From contig CANNBA010000008.1 of NCBI GenBank assembly GCA_947502765.1, positions 1 to 64,000 on the forward strand: a stretch of 64,000 nucleotides of DNA. Direction: 5' to 3'. Source of the DNA: BACL11 sp945865535. Lineage in GTDB: Bacteria; Bacteroidota; Bacteroidia; Flavobacteriales; BACL11. The notes under the pieces are model-generated. The model was not told where the DNA came from and did not search any database. It saw nothing but the letters and a program-made list of their open reading frames with translations. The translations under genes and the position numbers were made by a program. Below are positions 53,719-64,000 of this stretch, piece after piece. Within the stretch, counting starts at the first letter, position 1, and every line of letters starts with the position of its first letter.

Positions 53719-54573
53719 CTACTTATGAAGTGTAAAGACTCTTGATATATTAAATCCAAAATAGATATCTCCCTTTAACCATTCTCCAGTAGTTTGGCTA
53801 ATAAATTCAGGATCAATCATTGCGGAAGAATTACTCAAATGCAACTGAAAAATGTGACCCCCAGTTTCAATATCAAATCCTAACGACAAAACATTATTAT
53901 TTATTTTGTCATTTAATTGATAAAAATACTCTGCATTTAAAGAAATTCGTTTTGTAAGCTTTTGTCTGCCTCCAATTCCTAATGAATACTTATCATTTGG
54001 TTCATCCTTAATTTCAACCAAATTATTATGTACTATAGTTGGAGATAATTGCAACGTCAAATCACGATTTATTTTTCTTGCAAGTAAGATTTGAATTGTA
54101 TATGAAAGTTGATCAGTGAATATAAAATCTTTCTGTTGTGCTTGGGCATATTGCCATTGCTTAAGATAAATAGCGGAATTTATAACTATTGTAAGAGGGA
54201 ATCCATCTTTAACTTGTCTCTTTAATCTTATTTTGGAATTTGCATCTACAGTTTTAAGATAAGAGCTTCTGCCAATACTAACTGCTAACCCATCTTTTAT
54301 ACCGTAATCAAAACTGAGTCGAACCTGGGCATTATCAAGTCCGTAAAAATTATACAATCCAGAATTAAGGGTTCCAAACCTATGCTGAATATTAAATTGC
54401 AACACCCCTTTTGCTGGCAATTCAACAGATTGTCCATTAACTACTTTTGTTCCTTTAAACAAATAAGAAACATACATTGGCTCGTTATCCTCTGCTAACA
54501 TATTCAATAAATCATCCTGGGCATTTGCAAAAAAAGACACTAGCAAAGAACTTATAAAGACAACTTTTCTCAT
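53719..54573 (-). CDS. DUF5777 family outer-membrane barrel protein
   Basis: The 284-residue protein has a signal peptide (VVFISSLLVSFFANAQ) and then a beta-strand-rich body fitting DUF5777: YLFKGTKVVNGQSVELPAKG near 38-57 and FNIQHRFGTLNSG near 62-74. It is probably an outer-membrane barrel of unknown function. The start overlaps the YceI stop by four bases (ATGA). The order cytochrome - YceI - DUF5777 looks like a small functional module. Confidence 0.8.
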   Translation of the reverse strand: MRKVVFISSLLVSFFANAQDDLLNMLAEDNEPMYVSYLFKGTKVVNGQSVELPAKGVLQFNIQHRFGTLNSGLYNFYGLDNAQVRLSFDYGIKDGLAVSIGRSSYLKTVDANSKIRLKRQVKDGFPLTIVINSAIYLKQWQYAQAQQKDFIFTDQLSYTIQILLARKINRDLTLQLSPTIVHNNLVEIKDEPNDKYSLGIGGRQKLTKRISLNAEYFYQLNDKINNNVLSLGFDIETGGHIFQLHLSNSSAMIDPEFISQTTGEWLKGDIYFGFNISRVFTLHK

Positions 54574-55091
54574 TTGGTTTCTTTTAGTTCAATAGTAACT
54601 TTTATAGCTATTTCTTCAGCAATTTTATACATCACTATTGTAGGAATTTTAATATTGTAATCTTCTAACTTTACTGCAAATTCTGCTGAGATAACAACTG
54701 ATTTTTTATTTTGAATCATAAGCCCCTCAACCTTAATTTTTTTGGTTTTTCCGTGTATTGTTAAATCCCCTTGAACAGTTGCTTTTCCATTTTTATTCTG
54801 TATTACCTTACCTGAAAAAGTAGATTTCGGATAAATATCTGATTCTAAATAATTCTCATTAAAATGTTCTTGCATTAAAGCTTTTGGAAAGATAAAATCA
54901 CTTATTTTCAATTGAAAAACCAGATCAGAAGTACTCATATCAAATACTGCTGATACTTTTTTATTTACGGCAGAAATATCTTCAATAGGGGTTTTTGAAA
55001 AAAAAGAAATTTCTCCATTTTTACTCATGAATTTTTGAGCATAAAGCTGAGTGCTAAAAAGTAACAATATGATAATAAGTAGTCTATTCAC
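54570..55091 (-). CDS. YceI-like lipocalin-fold periplasmic protein
   Basis: The 173-residue product (GTG at 55091) has a signal peptide (LLIIILLLFSTQLYAQ) and the YceI fold, which binds isoprenoid or lipid chains. Conserved parts are FSKTPIEDISAVN, FPKALMQEHFNENYLESD and GDLTIHGKTKKI. The GTG is preferred over an ATG at 55118 because it gives a clean signal peptide and overlaps the upstream stop as GTGAATAG. It lies between the cytochrome and DUF5777 genes. Confidence 0.85.
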   Translation of the reverse strand: MNRLLIIILLLFSTQLYAQKFMSKNGEISFFSKTPIEDISAVNKKVSAVFDMSTSDLVFQLKISDFIFPKALMQEHFNENYLESDIYPKSTFSGKVIQNKNGKATVQGDLTIHGKTKKIKVEGLMIQNKKSVVISAEFAVKLEDYNIKIPTIVMYKIAEEIAIKVTIELKETK

Positions 55092-55404
55092 AATCAATCC
55101 AATTTGTAATGATCTCAATATCTTCTTCGCTTAACTTTTGTCCTCCTTTAGGCATAAAGCCAACATCATTCACATCACGCTGTATTCTATCAATCAAATC
55201 AGTATTTAATATAGATATCCTAAACTCAGCATAATTAGAAAAATCACCATTAGGACTACCATCAGAATGACAAGCTAAACAATTAGCTTCAATTATTGGT
55301 TGGACTAAATCATAAAAGATTTGTTCATCCGGTTCACAAACAGGAACTAATTCATTGTAAGTACATGAGCAAACTAATAAAAGTAAAAACAAACTATACT
55401 TCAT
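55084..55404 (-). CDS. c-type cytochrome-domain lipoprotein
   Basis: The 106-residue protein has a lipoprotein-type signal (YSLFLLLLVCSCTYN; the lipobox cysteine is near residue 14) and one heme-binding C-x-x-C-H in ANCLACHSDGS near 41-51. A distal Met in GFMPKGG may be the sixth ligand. It is thus likely a small membrane-tethered electron carrier in the periplasm. It overlaps the MFS gene by 11 bases and the YceI gene by eight. Confidence 0.82.
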   Translation of the reverse strand: MKYSLFLLLLVCSCTYNELVPVCEPDEQIFYDLVQPIIEANCLACHSDGSPNGDFSNYAEFRISILNTDLIDRIQRDVNDVGFMPKGGQKLSEEDIEIITNWIDCE

Positions 55405-56650
55405 CTTGCAAATATAACAAGTTAAACTGTATCCTACTAAATAAAAAGCCTCCTAAAATAAAAAGAGCAATTACAACCCAAAGTGCCATTTGTTGATTAT
55501 ATATTGATGTAATAATTCCAAAAAGTAGTGGTCCAATAAATGATGTTGCTTTTCCAGTTAGAGCAAAAAATCCAAAAAATTCATTATTTTTTTCTTTGGG
55601 AGTAAGCTGTGCCATTAATGATCTGCTGCACGATTGATTGGGTCCAACCATTAAACCAATCAAAATTCCTGCTACCCAAAATAATTCTTTAGGGTAATTC
55701 GTTTCTGGTGCATAAATAGCAATTAAAGTAGCAAATATTAATACCAGCAAAGTTAAGTTAATTACCTTCTTAGCTCCTATTTTATCTTCAATATATCCAA
55801 ACAAAAAAGCTCCCAATCCTGCTGCAATATTTAATGCAATTCCCAATTGCATAACCTCATTAAAACTGAAATCAAGTGTGCCAACAGCATAGATGCCTCC
55901 AAGAGCAAAAATGGTAACTAAACCATCATTGTAAAATAAACGAGCAATCAAAAAACGACTAATATTTTTATACTTTGATATAGATTTAAAAGTAGTTTGA
56001 ATTGCGGAAAATGAACTCAAAATATGATGTTTGTTAAATCTTTCTTTTTTTCTATCTTTAATAAATAAGAAAGTTGGAATACTGAATATCAAAAACCAAA
56101 TTCCAACCAATATATTTATTTTCCGAATACCAAGCACATCCAAATCAGGAAACAAAAACAAAGACAAAAACAAAGCCATTAAACCACCAACAAAACCTAA
56201 TCCCCAAGCAAAACCAGAAATACTTCCACTATTACTTTTATCAGACAAGTAAGGCAAATAGGAATCACAAAAGACTGAACCCATTTCAAAAGCAATATTT
56301 GCAATTATAAAAAATGTAAGCGCCATTAAAACATCTCCTGACTCTGGGAAATAGAGTAACATTGAAAAAGCAGCACAAAGCCAAGTAAACAAAATAAGAA
56401 AGAATTTCCTATAACCGCCACTATCAGCAATGGCTCCCAAAATAGGCGATAAAACTGCAACTACAATAGAAGAAATCGCAATTGCATTAGCCCACATTGT
56501 AGTGCCAATTTGTTCATCAGGTGCAATTACTTTTACAAAAAAAGCACTATAAATGAAAGTTACAATGATTGTAGTAAAAGGCGAATTTGCAAAATCATAC
56601 AAGGACCAAGCAAAAACCTCCTTTCTATTTTTAAGTTTTAATAAATTCAT
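55394..56650 (-). CDS. MFS transporter, Atg22/UMF1-like
   Basis: The 418-residue inner-membrane protein (ATG at 56650) has about 12 hydrophobic segments. It begins with the family motif FAWSLYDFANSPFTTIIVTFIYS near 12-34, here given only by its flanks (FAWSLYDFANSPF). A basic cytoplasmic loop (KDRKKERFNKHH) separates the two halves. The substrate is unknown; amino acid efflux is the usual suggestion for Atg22-like proteins. An upstream ATG adding six residues is less likely. Confidence 0.82.
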   Translation of the reverse strand: MNLLKLKNRKEVFAWSLYDFANSPFTTIIVTFIYSAFFVKVIAPDEQIGTTMWANAIAISSIVVAVLSPILGAIADSGGYRKFFLILFTWLCAAFSMLLYFPESGDVLMALTFFIIANIAFEMGSVFCDSYLPYLSDKSNSGSISGFAWGLGFVGGLMALFLSLFLFPDLDVLGIRKINILVGIWFLIFSIPTFLFIKDRKKERFNKHHILSSFSAIQTTFKSISKYKNISRFLIARLFYNDGLVTIFALGGIYAVGTLDFSFNEVMQLGIALNIAAGLGAFLFGYIEDKIGAKKVINLTLLVLIFATLIAIYAPETNYPKELFWVAGILIGLMVGPNQSCSRSLMAQLTPKEKNNEFFGFFALTGKATSFIGPLLFGIITSIYNQQMALWVVIALFILGGFLFSRIQFNLLYLQDEV

Positions 56651-56720
56651 GAAAATCTGAGTAGTCAATATTACGCATTTTAATTCAAATATCTAATGAA
56701 GTGTTCCTCTTAAAAAAAGA

Positions 56721-56728
56721 TATATTTG
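56721..56728 (+). promoter_or_regulatory. Predicted -7 box of the DUF5606 gene
   Basis: TATATTTG followed by CATGC, 20 bases before the ATG. No good -33 element. Confidence 0.5.
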
Positions 56729-56748
56729 CATGCTTAAAAAAATAAAAT

Positions 56749-57219
56749 ATGAACTTACAAAGAATATTAAATGTAGCTGGAAAACCAGGTCTTTTCAAAG
56801 TAGTTTCAAAAGGCAAAAGCACGGTAATCGTAGAATCATTAATTGATGGAAAAAGAGGTCCAGTCCACTCTAATTCTCAAGCAAATATGCTAGACGAAAT
56901 TGGCATCTACACTTATGAAGACACAAAACCATTAGCAGAAATTTTTGATGATATTGCAAAAAAAGAAAACGGGAAACAAGCTATTTCACACAAATCTCCT
57001 GAAACTGAATTAACCAATTATTTTAGAGAAATTCTTGCAAATTATGATGAAGAAAGAGTTTACATTTCTGACATCAAAAAAGTAATTCAATGGTATAACG
57101 CTATGCAAAATGCTGGTTTAATTGAATTACCAAAAATTGAATTGTCAAAAGAAGAAAAGAAAATAGCTAAGAAAACTTCTAAAAAACAGCTCCAAAAAAG
57201 AAATAGTAATGAAATATAG
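56749..57219 (+). CDS. DUF5606 family protein
   Basis: The 156-residue protein starts MNLQRILNVAGKPGLFKVVS, then SLIDGKRGPVHSNSQANML, matching the Bacteroidota DUF5606 family as I recall it. It is cytoplasmic, with a lysine-rich tail (EEKKIAKKTSKKQLQKR). The N-terminus has an SH3-like strand pattern and the middle is helical. The end overlaps the M3 peptidase gene by 11 bases. Function unknown. Confidence 0.78.
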   Translation: MNLQRILNVAGKPGLFKVVSKGKSTVIVESLIDGKRGPVHSNSQANMLDEIGIYTYEDTKPLAEIFDDIAKKENGKQAISHKSPETELTNYFREILANYDEERVYISDIKKVIQWYNAMQNAGLIELPKIELSKEEKKIAKKTSKKQLQKRNSNEI

Positions 57220-58897
57220 CCAATATCCATACAAAAGAATAGATTTAAAACAATTTCAAAAAGATGTTGAAGTGATGATCAATGATTTCAAATCTGCTCA
57301 ATCTGCTGAAAAACAAATTCAAATTATTCAAAGCTATCAAAAAGTACAAAAAGAAACTCAAACCTATCGTAGTATCGCAAATTTAAATTTTGCTAAAAAT
57401 ACAAAAGATAGCAAAGCCGTTGAAGAAAATAAGTTTTATGATGAGATTAGTCCAGAAATTGCAGCAATTGACAATCAATTTACCCAAGCAATTAATGATT
57501 CTAAATTTAAAGAAGAATTATTAAAAAAATTCGGCAACCACTTTTTTAATTTAATAGAAATGGAACTTAAGTCATTTGATCCTAAGCTAGTTGAGTTAAT
57601 GAAAAAAGAAAACGAAATTTCAAATGAATACAGAACATTGCTTGCTGGAGCTGAAATAGAATATAAAGGAAATAAATTAAATCTTGCTGGACTATCTCCA
57701 TATATGCAAGACACAAACAGAGAAACAAGAAAAGAAGCATACCAGTTAATGGATAATTTCTTTTTAGAGCATGAAGAAAAATTAGATACTATTTTTGATA
57801 AATTAGTTAAGGTAAGACATCAAAAAGCCCAAGTTTTAAATTTTGATAATTTCATTCCTTTAGGCTATCTAAATATGAATAGATCAGATTATGGAGCGCA
57901 AGAGGTTTCAGAATATCGAAAGCAAATTGTAACTCATATTGTTCCTCTTGTTAAGAAAATAAATGATAAAAGAAAAGAGATCTTGGGCTATGACGAGCTA
58001 TTTATTTATGACACGCTATATTTCAAAGAAGGAAATCCTAAACCAAAAGGAGGACTTGAATTTCAAGTTGAACAAGCTAAAAAAATGTATACGGAACTTT
58101 CAAAAGAGACAAAAGACTTTTTTGACATGATGGTTGATGAGGAATTGATGGATCTAGAAAATAGAGCTGGAAAATCTGGTGGTGGATTCTGCACATCTTT
58201 TCCTTCATTAGAAAGACCGTATATTTTTGCAAATTTTAATGGGACTGATCATGATGTTACCGTTTTAACACATGAGACTGGACATGCTTTTCAAGGCTAC
58301 CAAAGTAGAAAACAACCTATAAATAGATATTTATGGCCAACTTATGAAGCCTGTGAAATTCACTCTATGAGTATGGAATTTTTAACTTGGGATTGGATGC
58401 ATTTATTTTTTAAAGAAGATACTGATAAATTTTTATTTAAACATCTAGCTGGATCATTAGCTTTTTTACCCTATGGTGCACTTGTTGATCACTTTCAACA
58501 TTGGGTTTATGAAAATCCCCAAGCAACTCCAAAAGAAAGAAAACAACAATGGCTTGAACTAGAAAATATTTATCAGCCAAACAAAAACTATGACAACTTA
58601 GACTTTCTTAAAAATGGTGGTTTTTGGCAAAAGCAAGCCCACATCTATGAAATGCCATTTTATTATATTGACTATACTCTAGCTCAAATATGCGCATTTC
58701 AATTTTGGATTAGAATGCAAGAAGATAAAGAGTCCGCTTGGAATGATTATTTAAAACTATGTAAAGTTGGAGGTTCAATGTCATTTCTAGACCTTGTTAA
58801 GTACGCTAATATTAAATCTCCCTTTGATCCAAAGGTATTTGAAGAGGTCGCAAATAAAATCAATCATTGGCTTACTGAAAATAGCCTACAAAATTAG
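57209..58897 (+). CDS. M3 family oligoendopeptidase
   Basis: This is a cytoplasmic zinc peptidase that cleaves short peptides. The 562-residue protein has the M3 motif H-E-T-G-H at 355-359 (LTHETGHAFQGYQS) with a third ligand glutamate in EACEIHSMSMEFL about 25 residues later. GKSGGGFCTSFPS lies upstream of the site, as in PepF-type oligoendopeptidases. It is the last gene before the rRNA operon and is convergent with it. Confidence 0.92.
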   Translation: MKYSQYPYKRIDLKQFQKDVEVMINDFKSAQSAEKQIQIIQSYQKVQKETQTYRSIANLNFAKNTKDSKAVEENKFYDEISPEIAAIDNQFTQAINDSKFKEELLKKFGNHFFNLIEMELKSFDPKLVELMKKENEISNEYRTLLAGAEIEYKGNKLNLAGLSPYMQDTNRETRKEAYQLMDNFFLEHEEKLDTIFDKLVKVRHQKAQVLNFDNFIPLGYLNMNRSDYGAQEVSEYRKQIVTHIVPLVKKINDKRKEILGYDELFIYDTLYFKEGNPKPKGGLEFQVEQAKKMYTELSKETKDFFDMMVDEELMDLENRAGKSGGGFCTSFPSLERPYIFANFNGTDHDVTVLTHETGHAFQGYQSRKQPINRYLWPTYEACEIHSMSMEFLTWDWMHLFFKEDTDKFLFKHLAGSLAFLPYGALVDHFQHWVYENPQATPKERKQQWLELENIYQPNKNYDNLDFLKNGGFWQKQAHIYEMPFYYIDYTLAQICAFQFWIRMQEDKESAWNDYLKLCKVGGSMSFLDLVKYANIKSPFDPKVFEEVANKINHWLTENSLQN

Positions 58898-58954
58898 CTA
58901 AAAGAGGAAAAAGAATCATACTAATCCTCTCATCCTTAATTTTTTATGCAAAAA

Positions 58955-58996
58955 TAAAAAAAAGTCCTAACTCTTTCGAATTAGGACTTTTTTCTA
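58955..58996. terminator. Bidirectional terminator between the M3 peptidase gene and rrn
   Basis: AAAGTCCTAA (58961-58970) and TTAGGACTTT (58981-58990) form a perfect 10-bp stem. T-runs flank it in both directions, so it can end the rRNA operon on the minus strand and the peptidase transcript on the plus strand. Confidence 0.88.
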
Positions 58997-58999
58997 TAG

Positions 59000-59107
59000 G
59001 GTGGCAACTACCTACTCTTCCAGATTTCACTCTAGTACCATCGGCACAACTAGGCTTAACTTCTCTGTTCGAAATGGGAAGAGGTGGACCCTAGCGTTAT
59101 AGTCACC
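59000..59107 (-). rRNA. rrf: 5S ribosomal RNA
   Basis: On the minus strand the ~108-base sequence starts GGTGACTATAACGCTAGGG, has the conserved CCCATTTCGAACAGAGAAG loop and ends TAGTTGCCACC, with the two ends pairing. It is the last gene of the operon, directly before the terminator. Ends are good to a few bases. Confidence 0.93.
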
Positions 59108-59157
59108 ATAATATTTTTAAGTATTATGACAAAAATCGTAATGAATATATATAGTTA

Positions 59158-62046
<2,889 letters not shown>

Positions 62047-62090
62047 ATTAAGTATATATATTCATTACAATATGTCAAAGAACTTTGATG

Positions 62091-62164
62091 TGGAGAATAT
62101 CGGAGTCGAACCGATGACCTCCTGCGTGCAAGGCAGGCGCTCTAGCCAGCTGAGCTAATCCCCC
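62091..62164 (-). tRNA. tRNA-Ala (TGC)
   Basis: The minus-strand 74-mer folds into a full cloverleaf: acceptor GGGGGAT/ATTCTCC (two G-U pairs), D arm GCTC...GAGC, anticodon stem CCTGC/GCAGG with loop CTTGCAC (anticodon TGC), T arm with TTCGACT and discriminator A. CCA is not encoded. It lies in the 16S-23S spacer. Confidence 0.95.
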
Positions 62165-62173
62165 CTATTAAAG

Positions 62174-62247
62174 TAGTCCCGGGCAGACTCGAACTGCCGA
62201 CCTCTACATTATCAGTGTAGCGCTCTAACCAGCTGAGCTACGAGACT
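62174..62247 (-). tRNA. tRNA-Ile (GAT)
   Basis: The minus-strand 74-mer folds as a cloverleaf: acceptor AGTCTCG/CGGGACT, anticodon stem CTACA/TGTAG with loop CTGATAA (anticodon GAT), T loop TTCGAGT and discriminator A. CCA is not encoded. It is in the 16S-23S spacer before tRNA-Ala, the usual order. Confidence 0.95.
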
Positions 62248-62292
62248 GAAAAAGGGAAAAAAGAAGATAGAATTAATACAAACAATACTCAA

Positions 62293-63818
<1,526 letters not shown>

Positions 63819-63896
63819 AAAAATTTGTAATTGACTGTAATTGGATGTAATTAATTCTATCTTCAATATATCAATGAACTTCTTTAAAAAGGGCTG

Positions 63897-63926
63897 CAAA
63901 AATAATAGATAAATATTAATAGCAAA
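63897..63926 (-). promoter_or_regulatory. rRNA operon promoter P1
   Basis: On the minus strand TTTG (63923-63926), an 18-base spacer and TATTTTTG (63897-63904) give the best consensus promoter in the window. It lies about 75 bases before the 16S 5' end. The start region reads TTTGCAGCCC, as at rpsF. Confidence 0.75.
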
Positions 63927-63991
63927 CAATTTTTATAACTTTTTTTGTTCTTACCAATAAAACAAGTTTGATTTCCCTCAAAAAGCGGCTG

Positions 63992-63999
63992 CAAATATA
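63992..63999 (-). promoter_or_regulatory. Possible second rRNA promoter (P2), -7 box
   Basis: On the minus strand TATATTTG is followed by CAGCCG, repeating the P1 start region, about 95 bases upstream of P1. Its -33 element would lie beyond the window. Confidence 0.5.
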
Positions 64000-64000
64000 T

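Noticed and set aside
53706..53759. Longer start for LhgO (18 extra residues)
   Set aside because: The extension overlaps the DUF5777 gene and is not part of the FAD-enzyme family; the ATG at 53705 lies directly before the FAD motif.

Overview
This is an AT-rich chromosomal window from a member of the Bacteroidota, most likely Flavobacteriales. Four things point there. Promoters carry the TAnnTTTG -7 element typical of that phylum. Three surface proteins have type IX secretion (T9SS) C-terminal domains, and PorQ is encoded too. Start sites lack Shine-Dalgarno sequences. The 16S rRNA is of Bacteroidota type. MqnA (futalosine route to menaquinone) makes a lineage outside the core Flavobacteriaceae more likely, but that is inference. 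Nearly all the content is ordinary, densely packed core genome. I see no insertion sequence, prophage, integron or CRISPR array.

Layout. 1-119: start of a secreted protein on the minus strand, with a pentanucleotide repeat just after its start codon. 529-6679 (+): dapD, two glycosyltransferases, then tsaC, cca, a pRiA4b ORF-3-like protein and miaA, mostly overlapping. 6663-11831 (-): pyrR, pyrB, a STAS-like protein, a T9SS type A protein, RNase Z and a T9SS type B protein. 11881-20651 (-): rpmE2, a GlmU-like protein, lon, porQ, cmk, ispH and rpsA. 20725-28582 (-): a large TPR protein, an outer-membrane barrel protein, gyrB and mdh. 28720-30630 (+): a small protein, ftsE and murB. 30661-36582 (-): dnaX, an M16 peptidase and icd. 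36750-42222 (+): rpsF-rpsR-rplI, aconitase and a T9SS type B protein. 42277-49633: an HsdR-N-like nuclease (-) divergent from holA (+), then a TonB-dependent receptor, pyrG and yidC. 49635-50483 (-): mqnA and a possible 30-residue peptide. 50579-51922 (+): purB. 51937-56650 (-): MFS transporter, cytochrome c lipoprotein, YceI, DUF5777 barrel, LhgO and a hypothetical protein. 56749-58897 (+): DUF5606 protein and an M3 oligoendopeptidase. 58960-64000 (-): a complete rRNA operon (16S, tRNA-Ile, tRNA-Ala, 23S, 5S) with tandem promoters.

The genes cover tRNA maturation (CCA addition, t6A, i6A; neither tRNA here encodes its CCA), pyrimidine synthesis (pyrR, pyrB, pyrG), cell wall and lipid precursors (dapD, murB, ispH), TCA enzymes (acn, icd, mdh), replication (dnaX, holA, gyrB), translation (rpsA, rpsF, rpsR, rplI, rpmE2, rrn) and envelope biogenesis (yidC, T9SS).

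The most notable signals concern translation and its control. The 16S 3' tail has a changed anti-Shine-Dalgarno sequence. The rpsA leader holds a perfect 9-bp hairpin whose loop could pair with a site nearer the start codon. dnaX has an A10 run after which either shifted frame stops within a few codons, as expected for slippage-made gamma subunit. Promoters of rrn, rpsF, rpmE2 and rpsA share a TTTGCA(G/T)CC-like start region.
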